Origin: UMGS1766 sp963597355
GTDB taxonomy: Bacteria; Bacillota; Clostridia; Oscillospirales; Oscillospiraceae
Assembly (NCBI GenBank): GCA_963597355.1
Contig: CAVBPR010000006.1
Location: 1-64,000, forward strand
Length of the DNA: 64,000 nt
Reading direction: 5' to 3'
Shown here piece by piece: positions 54,301 through 63,087 of this stretch. The position numbers and the translations under genes are program-made. The notes under the pieces were generated by a model. It saw only the letters and a program-made list of their open reading frames with translations. It was not told the DNA's origin and made no database searches. Within the stretch, counting starts at the first letter, position 1; each line of letters starts with the position of its first letter.

Positions 54301-54443
54301 TTTTTTGCGCCGGTCTTTGCGCCGGAACTGGCTGACTTCTTCTTGGCTGCTGTTGAAGCCGATCTCGCCCCCGTCGTCTTTCCTCCGCGGCTTGAGGTTC
54401 CGGTTCGTGTTCCATTGGCTTTCTTGGTTTTCTTCGTCGCCAT
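51345..54443 (-). CDS. ftsK: FtsK/SpoIIIE DNA translocase
   Basis: A 1032-residue septal DNA pump that moves chromosome ends through the closing septum. A Lys/Ser/Thr-rich cytoplasmic start (ATKKTKKANG) precedes four or five membrane segments (about 95-240), then a long acidic Pro/Glu linker, then the motor: Walker A GTTGSGKSVCTN, Walker B VVVIDELADLMM, and the C-terminal gamma winged-helix (LLRPAIDVVVETGMASVSML) that reads chromosomal orientation sequences. The start at MATKKTKK is preferred since GGAGAGAG is upstream. It is unusually long for SpoIIIE (about 790) because of the linker. Confidence 0.93.
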   Translation of the reverse strand: MATKKTKKANGTRTGTSSRGGKTTGARSASTAAKKKSASSGAKTGAKKSAAGNRSKSASGSRKNTTAQKKKVKQPVRREVTGAIFLLLGIFAAFGYFDGAGGFLILKYCSFLKGLLGYGFWITPPALFLAGGVMLFHRGYPVCARTLCALLLPVLGGGMLHIILCKQTFALNLQMFSSLWDSGAEMTSAGALAGCLAVLLDAGLSGAGAGILYALAIIACLMAIFRCTPADLWRKLHGAIGSAREHVASRPAYDPEDYYDYKDDAYEEEAYPGNVPQRRTRRNRGFDVDVVLAGETRPAPQANPEEELFDSTPGVRPPHEFLQDELKKESKAKKQTRKRTQRETTNLDFSDTLEPAQKPEPEQPKTAEPVDGPESIETAVDETVQSFEAQVQEDSLEPEMPCPEELETEDEMEPQQEDVPDWVEEPEIPAEEVAENAVEVPEHFTMSASASAVAAALANDLSKAEEKKEVPTQQNPSPAMTTAAVPDLQEADEYQYPPVELLDASTASNTGDDRSEVESTRALLDDTVKSFGIDAPVINVTRGPSVTRYELELPRGVKLSKLTNLAGDIALSLGASSVRIAPITGRNSVVGVEVPNQVVTAVPIREVIDSREFRTHASKVAFAVGKDISGKNVVGNIAKLPHMLIAGTTGSGKSVCTNSLIISLLYKSGPEDVRFIMVDPKMVELGIYNGIPHLLIPVVTDPKKAAGALQWAVTEMLKRYSMFNEVGVRDLKAYNAHVLQGGGEKLPQIVVVIDELADLMMVAAKDVEESINRVAQMGRAAGMHLIIATQRPSADVITGLMKANIPSRIAFAVSSTMESRIILDTGGAEKLVGKGDMLYAPLGNGKPLRVQGCMITDEEVARVVHFIKQNSTENYDDAIMEEVESNAQQAEKSGKGKNNNNVSAPANAPSTEGSAEEADELLRPAIDVVVETGMASVSMLQRRLKLGYARAARLVDQMEVRGIVGAYQGSKPREVLITREEWQAIKQGNPLAMAESPEDDEYAAALAMSQAADAEMDNEPDQFDGEGDDMLL

Positions 54444-54481
54444 AGTGAAAAATTTTCTCTCTCCTTCTATACCTAAGTCAA

Positions 54482-55318
54482 TTACAGCACCGCACTGAGA
54501 ATTAACGCTAAAATACCGACGCCCCAGCAATAATAGGCAAATTTTCCGAACTTTCCTTTGTCCGACAATGCATTTACCAGACGAATTGCAAAATAACCTG
54601 TCACTGCAGAGACAACCACGCCCAAAATGTATGCCGGTAAGAGAGACCAGTCAATCCCTGCCTGGATTGCATCTTTAATGGTAAGAATATTTGCACCGAT
54701 CACTGCCGGAATGGACAACAGGAAGGAATAGCGCACCGCAAATTCCCGCTTACAGCCCATTAACATAGCAGTAGAAATTGTTGTACCGGAGCGGCTCAAT
54801 CCCGGTACGGTTGCCAACGCCTGAGAAAGGCCGATGATAATCACATCTTTTACGCTGGTAGACCGCTCTGCCTTATGCCCCCGCGCCATACGGTCGGAGA
54901 AAAACAGCAGACAGCCAGTAGCCAGAAGTGCACAGGCAATAAACCAGGTGTTGTTATACAACTGGTCGATATATTTTTTGATCGGTAAAATCACAAATAA
55001 CGGAAGCGTGCCAAGGATAACCAGCAGCACCATTCTTCGCTCTGCCGGCACCCGTTTCTCCCGGGGATCCGGATGTACAAGCGCACCGCAACCACGAAAG
55101 AATTCCACAATCATGGCGGATATATCGCTCCAATAATAGATAAATACGGAGATCAAGGTTCCCAGATGGAGCACCACATCCAGAAACAGATTAGACTCCT
55201 CCGCAGATTTTAAACCAACAAAGTTCTGGAGCAAAGACAGGTGACCGGAGCTGGAAATCGGCAAGAATTCCGCAATGCCCTGCACTAAGCCGAGAAACGC
55301 AGTATAAAGGTAGTACAT
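54482..55318 (-). CDS. uppP: Undecaprenyl-diphosphatase UppP
   Basis: A 278-residue membrane enzyme (BacA/UppP) that recycles the lipid carrier undecaprenyl pyrophosphate for wall synthesis and confers bacitracin tolerance. It has the two family boxes: QGIAEFLPISSSGHLSLL at the N-terminus and GLSRSGTTISTAMLMG in the middle. About eight membrane helices are visible. AGGAGG precedes the ATG at 55318; a longer frame reaches into the promoter. Confidence 0.95.
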   Translation of the reverse strand: MYYLYTAFLGLVQGIAEFLPISSSGHLSLLQNFVGLKSAEESNLFLDVVLHLGTLISVFIYYWSDISAMIVEFFRGCGALVHPDPREKRVPAERRMVLLVILGTLPLFVILPIKKYIDQLYNNTWFIACALLATGCLLFFSDRMARGHKAERSTSVKDVIIIGLSQALATVPGLSRSGTTISTAMLMGCKREFAVRYSFLLSIPAVIGANILTIKDAIQAGIDWSLLPAYILGVVVSAVTGYFAIRLVNALSDKGKFGKFAYYCWGVGILALILSAVL

Positions 55319-55357
55319 ATTCTTTCCTCCTGCTAAATGACACATTAATACAGATAT

Positions 55358-55386
55358 AGTGTAGCACAAAACCGTTCTAATTCCAA
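55358..55386 (-). promoter_or_regulatory. Promoter of uppP
   Basis: Minus-strand TTGGAA (55386-55381), 17-base spacer, TACACT (55363-55358), about 35 bases before the start codon. Confidence 0.55.
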
Positions 55387-55404
55387 TATTTTTTCTTGGA
55401 AAAG

Positions 55405-55442
55405 CCACAGGAGAGCAGCTTATATAAGCCGCTCCCCTGTGG
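55405..55442 (-). terminator. Terminator of the hydrolase/acyltransferase operon
   Basis: CCACAGG-GAGC-GCTTATA pairs with its partner over about 17 bases with two mismatches. T-rich sequence follows on the minus strand after the last gene of the operon. Confidence 0.7.
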
Positions 55443-55447
55443 TTTTA

Positions 55448-56113
55448 TTAAACATGAAATCTTCTGTAAAGCTCTGACAAAAACGGTTTTCCGTTGATCA
55501 GGATCAACGCACAAACCATCACAAATGCCACCATAACCGCTATCTCGGTGGGCAGCCAATAGGTGATAACCCCAAACGCTGCCAGCAGGAACACTACCCC
55601 GCACCAGACAGAGGAAAGGAAGAAATAAATCCCATAGGCACTGTGTTTTTTTCTGGCTGTAAGGCAGAGCACAAAAAAGAAAATTTCCAGCACACCACCT
55701 ACAATCGGAAGCACAAAATTCAAACTCCAACCGTGCCAGCCAATGAGATGATCCCATATAATACACAGCAGCGCCACAATAACGCCCTCATACATCACGC
55801 TTTTGGGGAGATTCTTCCACTTTCGAATTCCCGCCAACGTAATTGCATTCACGCAAATCACGCCAACACACAGCATCAAAAAGTACGGCATACTGCGAAA
55901 AACCGTCAGTCGCGCAATCACCAGAACCAGCAGCGCTACAACGCCCCAAAGACTGATAATCCAATCCAGCACACGGTAAGTAACCCGAACCGGGACCGTT
56001 GGGTAAACGCCCAGATCTTCCTGCGTTACAGTTCCATCCAAGCCACCGCCACACATGGGACAGATCCGTCGTTCCCCGACCAGTGTGCCTCCGCAAACAG
56101 GACATCGGCTCAT
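55448..56113 (-). CDS. Zinc-ribbon membrane protein, DUF6320-like
   Basis: A 221-residue protein whose N-terminus carries two CxxC pairs (CPVCGG and CPMCGG), a zinc ribbon, followed by six or seven hydrophobic segments. This plan fits the DUF6320 family, often encoded beside an HxxxD acyltransferase in clostridia. The start at 56113 (MSRCPVCGG) overlaps the upstream stop by four bases. Its function is unknown; a membrane anchor or sensor for the acyltransferase is possible. Confidence 0.7.
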   Translation of the reverse strand: MSRCPVCGGTLVGERRICPMCGGGLDGTVTQEDLGVYPTVPVRVTYRVLDWIISLWGVVALLVLVIARLTVFRSMPYFLMLCVGVICVNAITLAGIRKWKNLPKSVMYEGVIVALLCIIWDHLIGWHGWSLNFVLPIVGGVLEIFFFVLCLTARKKHSAYGIYFFLSSVWCGVVFLLAAFGVITYWLPTEIAVMVAFVMVCALILINGKPFLSELYRRFHV

Positions 56114-57405
56114 TTTGTATTCCACACCTCCTGTCCAAAGTTCGTCGTCACTGTGATTTTATCGTCATACTGTGCCAGCCGGCGCAGCATAGCCCGCTCC
56201 ACATCTTTCTCCATCAGAGCACCTGTAAAACTGAGCACCATCCGGTCTCCGTAGGAGCAACTCACCAGCTGCCGCGTTGCACTGGAAAGATAGGCTCCGC
56301 ACTGTTCTACATAGTCCGTCACCTCGTCCGGCAGTTTCATCTGCCCTACGTTGGAAAACACCATTGTGGAACTGAGCTCACTGATCTTTTTTGACATCTG
56401 GATCACCGGATTTTTTAACAGCAGCGGTACAACGCGAGTGGTTACACTGCTGCCCAGTTTTGCCTGTTGTGTAATCTTACCCCCCAGTTTCTCCTCCGTC
56501 AGCTCGTCGTGCATGGCCTGCTTTACCTCTTCAATCACTGAGTCCAATTCTCCGCTGGAATGGCTCGGATCATAGCAAATCTCAATAATCGAGAAGAAAT
56601 TTCTTAGCGTATCTGAGGCAAAATGTCCCCGCAGATTTACCGGTTCCGAAAGGCAGATTTTGCGATTGCGCTTTCGCACTGGCATGGTCTCTCTTATACT
56701 GAGCAGAAGCAATGCAGAAAGGAACGCCGTAACCGTCGCATTGCAGGCTTTTGCCGCCTGGCGCACACTGGCTGAGCTGACGCAAATTTCCGTTACAAGC
56801 TGACGTCGATCCGGCATACGATGGCCTCGAAAATGATACACGCGGCCACCGTGATGCCCTAACAGCGTGCCAAGTCCAGTGCTGTTATACTGTCCCTTAT
56901 AGCGCTGAAATGCATCGTCTTCCCGTTGCATTGGTTTGATTTCCCCCAATGCACGCTCAGCACAGCCCTGCAAAGCCGGATAAGCCTCTTCCAGATAGAA
57001 CAGAACTAATGTTTGGAATAATACCGCCGCTCCTAAACCATCTGCAAGTGCATGAAATATTTCCAAATTGATTCGATTGCGAAAATAGGACACATCAACC
57101 AGAAGCTTATGCACATTTGGCGAATAAAGCGGCTGGCATGGACTTTCTTCCTCCGGATGAACCACAGCCCGCAGGTCAGACTGCTCCCGGTAGTACCAAA
57201 AGAAACCCGTACGAATTGTATGGGTAAATTCCGGGTACGCCGCCAGTGCCCGATCGGTCGCCCTCTGAAGTGCCTCCGGCTGAATGGGCTCTTTCATCTG
57301 GCAATACAAACGAAAGACGCGACTGGCCGTTTCAGATGTAAGCGCCGGATAAATGCGCGCTGCATTATCCAATCGACTCCACTGTTTTGCCTTACGTTTC
57401 TTCAT
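56110..57405 (-). CDS. HxxxD-motif acyltransferase, condensation-like
   Basis: A 431-residue protein of the condensation/acyltransferase fold. The catalytic motif HALADG (His118, Asp122) sits at the end of an EIFHALADGLG strand. A conserved C-terminal VFSNVGQMKLPDEV resembles the DFGWG-type region of alcohol O-acyltransferases. Members join an acyl group to an alcohol or amine (wax esters, acetylated alcohols, some lipopeptides). The 14-base overlap with the alpha/beta-hydrolase gene and the ATGA overlap with the DUF6320-like gene show one operon. Confidence 0.75.
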   Translation of the reverse strand: MKKRKAKQWSRLDNAARIYPALTSETASRVFRLYCQMKEPIQPEALQRATDRALAAYPEFTHTIRTGFFWYYREQSDLRAVVHPEEESPCQPLYSPNVHKLLVDVSYFRNRINLEIFHALADGLGAAVLFQTLVLFYLEEAYPALQGCAERALGEIKPMQREDDAFQRYKGQYNSTGLGTLLGHHGGRVYHFRGHRMPDRRQLVTEICVSSASVRQAAKACNATVTAFLSALLLLSIRETMPVRKRNRKICLSEPVNLRGHFASDTLRNFFSIIEICYDPSHSSGELDSVIEEVKQAMHDELTEEKLGGKITQQAKLGSSVTTRVVPLLLKNPVIQMSKKISELSSTMVFSNVGQMKLPDEVTDYVEQCGAYLSSATRQLVSCSYGDRMVLSFTGALMEKDVERAMLRRLAQYDDKITVTTNFGQEVWNTK

Positions 57406-58315
57406 TTTGCAAGAACCCCCGAATATGCCGAAAAATGCGAGCCGTTACCGGCTGTCTCACCGGAAGGCGAAATGCTCCATGGACACCATTCAGCAGCCGA
57501 TATGCCTTGACGGAAGTTCCATCCCGCATCATGCATTGTCCCAATCGTTCGCCTTCGTCCCGAAGCGGATCAAATTCCATTGTCAGCAGCAGTGTGCGGG
57601 GCAGTCCGCCGTAAAATTCATTGCGCAGCGGCGCAAAGCGCGGATCCAGCCGATCATCCGGTGTTGCGGCATAGAGCTCCATATAATCCTGCAGTTTCTT
57701 TTGGGTGAGAATGTAGTCCTTCCCGTTCTCCTGTACAGAGGGAAATGGATTTGTTTCCCCATATTCTCCCCATGCGGCCGGATAAATCAAAATCTGCCCG
57801 GCCGGAAGGATTCCGCCTCGATCCCTGCTCAGGAACGACACAACACTGGCCAGCGTGGCGCCAGCACTGTCCCCGATCAATACCACCTGCTCCGGTGACA
57901 CCTGAAACCAATCTTCGCAGTGCCGCAGTATTTCCTGTGTCACTGCGTAGCAGTCCTCAACTCCCGCCGGAAATTTATGTTCCGGCGCCAGGCGATAATC
58001 CACCGACACTACCTTCCACCCTGTCTGTGCCGCAAGAGTGGCGCAGACATTGCTGTAACTCTGGAAATTGCCAATGACAAAGCCGCCTCCATGAAAGAAC
58101 AGCAGAACCGGTGCAATGGCTCCATCTCTGCTGAAGGTGCGCACCAAAATATCCCGATCCGGAAGATGAACTACGCGATCCATATGGTTGTCGATCACCT
58201 GCTTTAAATAGGGGTGCGACATCCGCTCCAGACGACGTACCGTGCCATACTCCTGCTGCAGATCCATCTCATGTTTTGAAATCGCTCGCAGCAGCGAACG
58301 GGTCAAATTATTCAT
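57392..58315 (-). CDS. Alpha/beta hydrolase, hormone-sensitive-lipase type
   Basis: A 307-residue esterase. The oxyanion hole HGGGF is at 75-79, the nucleophile Ser150 in GDSAGAT, the acid in MEFDPLRDEG, and the catalytic His in NGVHGAF. It probably cleaves short-chain esters in the cytoplasm and, as first gene of an operon with an acyltransferase, may make or remove the same ester. Substrate unknown. Confidence 0.88.
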   Translation of the reverse strand: MNNLTRSLLRAISKHEMDLQQEYGTVRRLERMSHPYLKQVIDNHMDRVVHLPDRDILVRTFSRDGAIAPVLLFFHGGGFVIGNFQSYSNVCATLAAQTGWKVVSVDYRLAPEHKFPAGVEDCYAVTQEILRHCEDWFQVSPEQVVLIGDSAGATLASVVSFLSRDRGGILPAGQILIYPAAWGEYGETNPFPSVQENGKDYILTQKKLQDYMELYAATPDDRLDPRFAPLRNEFYGGLPRTLLLTMEFDPLRDEGERLGQCMMRDGTSVKAYRLLNGVHGAFRLPVRQPVTARIFRHIRGFLQNEET

Positions 58316-58347
58316 TGCAATTCACCTCCAACAAATTTTTTTGAAAA

Positions 58348-59751
58348 TCAATCCTCAAAAACTGCCTTCATGCCAAGGTAGCACATATAGCAGTCCAGTT
58401 TACCTGTCACTTCAAAGGGCGCATGCATACCCAATACAGACACACCGGCGTCTACGGTATCAATATTGCGATTTGCCATAAACAGGGCAACGGTTCCGCC
58501 GCCGCCGACATCTACCTTGCCCAGCTCTGCTACATGCCACAAAACCCCCGCATTGTGGAACAGGCGGCGGACATAACCCATAACTTCCGCAGATGCATCG
58601 GAGGCTCCACTCTTGCCCCGCGAGCCGGTATACTTGCACAGTCCAATGCCCCGATTGATTACACTGGAATTGCGCTTATCGTAGACCTCGGCATAGTTGG
58701 GATCATAGCAGGCAGTCACATCCGCCGACAGGCAGAACGAATGCTCAAAGCAGGTCTTCAGCGCCACGCCCTGTGCATCACACAGATCCGAAATAAACGT
58801 ATCAAACGCCTGAGACTGCATTCCTGTAACGCCATCCGATCCGATTTCCTCTTTATCCGCCAGAATGCACACGCCTGTTTTATGCCGCCGTTGTGCCTGA
58901 AACAGTCCCATCAACGCCGCATAAGCGCACACCCGGTCATCCTGACCGTAGGAACCAATCATAGAGCGATCCAGTCCCACATCACAGGCAGAAAATCCAG
59001 GCACAGCGCATAGCTCTGCCGACAGGAAATCCTCCTCAACGATGCCATATTTCTGGTTCAGCAAATCCAGTACCGCCAGCTTGATTCGATCCTTGCCCTC
59101 CGAGTCAGGATAGGGTCGAGAGCCAACAAACAGATTCAGATTTTCCGGATTGATCGCAGAACCCAGCGGTTTTCTGCTCTGTGCATCCGCCAAATGGGGC
59201 AGCAAATCAGGGATTGTCAAATAGGGATCGCCAGGTTCACCACCGATGCGAACCTGTACTGCAGTTCCATCCTTGCGAATCACCACACCGTGGAGCTCCA
59301 GCGGAATGGACAGCCACTGGTACTTTCGGATGCCGCCGTAGTAATGGGTTTTCATCAGCGCAAATTCCCCGTCTTCATACAGAGGATAGGGCTTTAAATC
59401 CAGTCTGGGGGAGTCGATGTGTGCCGCACCAATCTGCACGCCCTCTGCAAGGGATGCCTCGCCAATCACCGCAAGCATCAGCGCTTTTCCGCGATTGGAA
59501 CGATAGACCCTGTCTCCCGGCTTCAATTCCATGCCCCGCACAAAGGGTACAAAACCGTTCTCCTCTGCCAAGGCAATTGCTGCTTCTACCGCTTCCCGCT
59601 CGGTCTTTGCCGCATCCAGAAATTTCTTGTAACCGACAGCATATTCATCCATAGCGGGAATTGCGTCATCCCCGATCAGATCATAACCGTTTTTCTTTTC
59701 CAGCGTCAGCGCATCGCGCCGTACTTCCCATGCTTTTTTTTCAACACTCAT
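58348..59751 (-). CDS. apeB: M18 family aminopeptidase
   Basis: A 467-residue zinc exopeptidase of the M18 (aspartyl/ApeB) type. Metal-ligand regions are IGAAHIDSPRLDLKP, ADKEEIGSDG (acidic pair) and a C-terminal SVLGMHAPFE. It trims N-terminal residues, preferring Asp/Glu in known members. The start at MSVEKKAW is supported by CGAGGAATC upstream, overlapping the end of the Sua5-CoaE gene by 11 bases. It is the last gene of a long minus-strand operon from 64 kb. Confidence 0.92.
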   Translation of the reverse strand: MSVEKKAWEVRRDALTLEKKNGYDLIGDDAIPAMDEYAVGYKKFLDAAKTEREAVEAAIALAEENGFVPFVRGMELKPGDRVYRSNRGKALMLAVIGEASLAEGVQIGAAHIDSPRLDLKPYPLYEDGEFALMKTHYYGGIRKYQWLSIPLELHGVVIRKDGTAVQVRIGGEPGDPYLTIPDLLPHLADAQSRKPLGSAINPENLNLFVGSRPYPDSEGKDRIKLAVLDLLNQKYGIVEEDFLSAELCAVPGFSACDVGLDRSMIGSYGQDDRVCAYAALMGLFQAQRRHKTGVCILADKEEIGSDGVTGMQSQAFDTFISDLCDAQGVALKTCFEHSFCLSADVTACYDPNYAEVYDKRNSSVINRGIGLCKYTGSRGKSGASDASAEVMGYVRRLFHNAGVLWHVAELGKVDVGGGGTVALFMANRNIDTVDAGVSVLGMHAPFEVTGKLDCYMCYLGMKAVFED

Positions 59752-61417
59752 TGTTAGATTCCTCGTTTTCATTCAATATAGTTCGGAATAATGCCCGTGC
59801 TTTGGAAGCATATATCTCTTTTGTGCTGTTATTCTCTAAGATATAGTCGCAGTTGTCTCGGAAAAAGGAATCCGGTTTTTGCGCCGCAATGCGTGTGCGG
59901 GCATACTCCTCGCTGATTCCTTCCCGCGCCACCAGGCGACGGATGCGTTCCTCTACCGGGGCGATAATACCAACCGTTACATCGCAGCGTTTGCTGAGAT
60001 CCCCTTCCAGAAGAAGGATTGCATCGATGGCAGCGCCTGCCATACCAGCCTCCCTGGCTTCGGCAATCTGTCGGTCAACTTCCCGCTCCACATACCGATG
60101 TGTAATCCGATTCAAATCGTCCATAGCATTGGCATCCCGAAAGACTACTTCGCCCAACTTTTTGCGATCAAGACCGTTTTCGTCGAAAACATCTCCAAAT
60201 CGCTCTTTCAGCTCGGCTCTCAGAGGGGCATTGCCCATCAGCAGCTCATGATAAACCTGATCGCAGTCGATGATATGCACGCTCAATTGTCCCAATTCGT
60301 TCAGTGCTGTTGTCTTTCCTGCTCCAGTCGGCCCTGTAATGCCAATAAGCCAAAAGCGCTCAGGCTGTTCGAATTCCATATCCGTTACATCGATCACATG
60401 AAACCCGGCTGCCTTCTTCAGTCGGTTTCCAACCGCCAAACCCAGTCCATCCGGATCCGGGCACTGGGCAAAAATCTGCTTCACCGCCGTCTCATCAAAG
60501 GCGCGCAAAGCGTTGAACACCTTCTGCGCCTGCTCCATTTTGTTCTGAAACGAGCCAAAAAGTTGCGTCGTTACATCAGAAAAAAGCGGAGCAAACTCAT
60601 CATAGCAAATCACGCCGCAGTCTGCCGATAAATGGCGGCGAATATAGATGGCTGATTTTGCCGCAGGACCGGTCACAACGGTAACCGGTGCGGCGGGTGC
60701 ATAATGACGATATTTCATGCCGGGCGCTCTGGGTTGTTCTCCCGCCCCCATCTGCCGCGTAACAGCCGCATCTACCTCGACATTGCCTAGCACTTCTTTC
60801 AGCTGTTCCAGCGGAAGTCCGCCGGGGCGAAGCAAACGCGGCGGATTCACGGTTAAGTCTATAATGGTGGACTCGACCCCAACGGAACAAGCCCCTCCAT
60901 CCAAAATACACTCGATTTTTCCTCCCACATCCTCCATCACATGCTCTGCCGTCGTACAACTCGGGCGGCCGGACAGGTTTGCACTTGGAGCTGCTATCGG
61001 CACTGCTGCCTTCTCGATCAGCGCCAGGGTCACAGGATGATTGGGGCATCGTACTCCCACAGTGTCCAGATTGCCGGTGGTGCGATCCGGCACGATAGGA
61101 TTGCGGTGTAGAATCATAGTCAGCGGACCGGGCCAGAATCGCTCCGCCAACCGGTAGGCGCATTCCGGCACATCTACACAATACCGATTCAACCAGTCTG
61201 CGTTAGGCACATGAATAATCAAGGGGTTATCCGAGGGACGTCCCTTTGCCTCATAGATTCGACTCACTGCATCCGGATTCAGCGCATTTGCGCCAAGGCC
61301 GTAAACCGTCTCCGTTGGAATTGCCACAAGGCCACCGCTGCGTAGAATCTCTGCTGCTGTCTCCAATTCCTCCTGCTGCGCGACAGGGTCAGTAATACGG
61401 AAACACTTTGTGTTCAT
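59741..61417 (-). CDS. Fused Sua5/YwlC and CoaE protein
   Basis: A single 558-residue frame holds two unrelated enzymes. Residues about 10-330 are a full Sua5-type threonylcarbamoyl-AMP synthase: YrdC domain with PTETVYGLGANAL, EAKGRPSDNPL, WPGPLT and PSANLSG, plus the C-terminal Sua5 domain beginning near PGMKYRHYAP. It makes the donor for t6A37 in tRNA. Residues about 355-550 are dephospho-CoA kinase: Walker A GPTGAGKT at 362-369, DCDQVYHEL and a lid RLVAREGISEEYARTRIAAQ, performing the last step of CoA synthesis. The frame is continuous, so it is not two genes. The ATG at 61417 overlaps the prfA stop by one base, with GAGGAAAG upstream. Confidence 0.9.
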   Translation of the reverse strand: MNTKCFRITDPVAQQEELETAAEILRSGGLVAIPTETVYGLGANALNPDAVSRIYEAKGRPSDNPLIIHVPNADWLNRYCVDVPECAYRLAERFWPGPLTMILHRNPIVPDRTTGNLDTVGVRCPNHPVTLALIEKAAVPIAAPSANLSGRPSCTTAEHVMEDVGGKIECILDGGACSVGVESTIIDLTVNPPRLLRPGGLPLEQLKEVLGNVEVDAAVTRQMGAGEQPRAPGMKYRHYAPAAPVTVVTGPAAKSAIYIRRHLSADCGVICYDEFAPLFSDVTTQLFGSFQNKMEQAQKVFNALRAFDETAVKQIFAQCPDPDGLGLAVGNRLKKAAGFHVIDVTDMEFEQPERFWLIGITGPTGAGKTTALNELGQLSVHIIDCDQVYHELLMGNAPLRAELKERFGDVFDENGLDRKKLGEVVFRDANAMDDLNRITHRYVEREVDRQIAEAREAGMAGAAIDAILLLEGDLSKRCDVTVGIIAPVEERIRRLVAREGISEEYARTRIAAQKPDSFFRDNCDYILENNSTKEIYASKARALFRTILNENEESNNEC

Positions 61418-62493
61418 CAACTTTCCTCTTCTCCCATTTGTTCCATCTGCTGCGCCCGATCCGCTGCAGCCAATGCATCCAGAATCGTGTCCAGCTCGCC
61501 ATTCAAAACGTCCTCGATTTGGTGCAGCGTCAGACCAATACGATGGTCCGTCACTCGTCCCTGAGGAAAATTATAGGTTCGGATACGCTCATTTCGCATG
61601 CCGCTGCCAACAAGACTGCGGCGCTGCTCCGTTCGGGCATTCTCCTGCTCCTGTCTTTGGCGCTCATAAAGCTGTGCCCGCAAAATGCTAAGCGCTCGGT
61701 CCTTGTTTTTATACTGGCTGCGTTCATCCTGACACTCTACCACCATACCGGTTGGCAAATGCGTTACGCGGATGGCGGACTCCGTTTTATTGATGTGCTG
61801 TCCTCCTGCGCCGGAAGAGCGGAAGGTATCTATGCGAACCTCATCCATATTCAGTTCAAAGGATACCTCATCGACTTCCGGCAGCACCGCTACAGTGACG
61901 GTAGAGGTATGAATGCGTCCGCCGGATTCCGTGGAGGGCACGCGCTGTACTCGATGAACTCCGCTCTCGTACTTTAGTCTGGCATAAACATTAGCGCCGG
62001 AAATAAGGAAAACAGATTTTTTCACTCCGCCCAGCTCCGTCAGGTTTTCGCTGACCAACTCTACCTTCCAGCCTCGCTTTTGGGCGTACATTAAATACAT
62101 GCGGCACAGAGATCCGGCAAAAAGCGCCGCCTCTTCCCCTCCTGCGCCGCCGCGCACCTCCACAATCGCATTTTTGTCGTCGTCCGGATCCGCCGGTTGA
62201 AGCAACGCCGTCAGCTGCCGCTCCAGTTCTGCCTCCTGATGCATAAGATTTGGCAGCTCTTCCCGCGCCATGGATCGCACCTCTGCATCCGAATCAGAAA
62301 GCAACGACTCTGTTTCCATTCTTTCTTTCTGCACACGGTACATGGCACGAATCTGATCTACCACCGGCTGCAGTTCTCTCTGCTCCCGGTTCAGGCGAGC
62401 TACCAATTGCGGGTCTGCATAAGTTTCCGGTGCCGTCAACTGCGCCGTCAATTCCTCATACCGATGTTCTAATTGTTTTAATTGCTCTGTCAT
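61417..62493 (-). CDS. prfA: Peptide chain release factor 1
   Basis: A 358-residue class I release factor for UAA and UAG stops. The GGQ motif is at 230-232 in SSGAGGQHINKTESA, and RVQRVPSTESGGRIHTST is the RF1 region. The protein lacks the RF2 SPF signature. The ATG overlaps the preceding stop by four bases. Confidence 0.96.
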   Translation of the reverse strand: MTEQLKQLEHRYEELTAQLTAPETYADPQLVARLNREQRELQPVVDQIRAMYRVQKERMETESLLSDSDAEVRSMAREELPNLMHQEAELERQLTALLQPADPDDDKNAIVEVRGGAGGEEAALFAGSLCRMYLMYAQKRGWKVELVSENLTELGGVKKSVFLISGANVYARLKYESGVHRVQRVPSTESGGRIHTSTVTVAVLPEVDEVSFELNMDEVRIDTFRSSGAGGQHINKTESAIRVTHLPTGMVVECQDERSQYKNKDRALSILRAQLYERQRQEQENARTEQRRSLVGSGMRNERIRTYNFPQGRVTDHRIGLTLHQIEDVLNGELDTILDALAAADRAQQMEQMGEEES

Positions 62494-63086
62494 GAAACTC
62501 TCCCGTCCAGCAAAAAGGATTTTACCAGAGCCAATGCCTCGCGACTGTAAGAATAAATTGCACTGGAAGCATCCGTCATCGATGCTCCCAGCGTATCTGC
62601 CTGCAGTCCTATGCGATTACAGAGCATCCTCACTCTTGCCAAATGAAATGAACTGCTTACCACTATCACCGGCGTCCGCTCCAAATCATATCCCATCTGT
62701 TCCATAAGGATTTTGGAGTTGTCCAGGTTTTCTACCGTTGTGGCAGAAGTTTCTTCTCTGTATATGCGCCAGCTGGCCACTCCTGCCGTCTCCAGATACT
62801 CTGCCATAGCCTGTGCTTCGCTCATCGGCTCGTTGCTTCCCTGACCGCCGCTGACAATCACCAGCACATCCGGATGATCCTTCAGGTATTCCGCCGCTTT
62901 ATCCAGCCGTCGCTGCAGTGCAGGAGACGGGCCGTCCGGCCTCACCTTTGCACCCAGCACAATCATCACCGGCGCATTCCGTCGGACTTCATCCCGACAT
63001 CCTGCCAGCACAATTCCCTCCAGCACCACAAATAACGCGGCAAACAGCACTGCAAGGTACAGAAATAAATGGATCCATTTTGCCAT
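62490..63086 (-). CDS. YdcF/DUF218-family membrane protein
   Basis: A 198-residue protein with one N-terminal membrane helix (about 5-27) and a DUF218 domain: VMIVLGAKVRPDGPSPAL, VLIVSGGQG-like VIVSGGQGSNEPMSEAQAM, and VVSSSFHLARVRML. ElyC/SanA relatives act at the cell envelope in wall-precursor metabolism, but the reaction is unclear. The start at MAKWIHLF is chosen because longer frames lie in the ABC-F gene. It begins one base after that stop and overlaps prfA by four bases. Confidence 0.82.
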   Translation of the reverse strand: MAKWIHLFLYLAVLFAALFVVLEGIVLAGCRDEVRRNAPVMIVLGAKVRPDGPSPALQRRLDKAAEYLKDHPDVLVIVSGGQGSNEPMSEAQAMAEYLETAGVASWRIYREETSATTVENLDNSKILMEQMGYDLERTPVIVVSSSFHLARVRMLCNRIGLQADTLGASMTDASSAIYSYSREALALVKSFLLDGRVS

Positions 63087-63087
63087 G

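Noticed and set aside
59741..61417. Possible sequencing frameshift creating the Sua5-CoaE fusion
   Set aside because: A single uninterrupted frame with intact motifs in both domains and a natural linker argues against an artefact.
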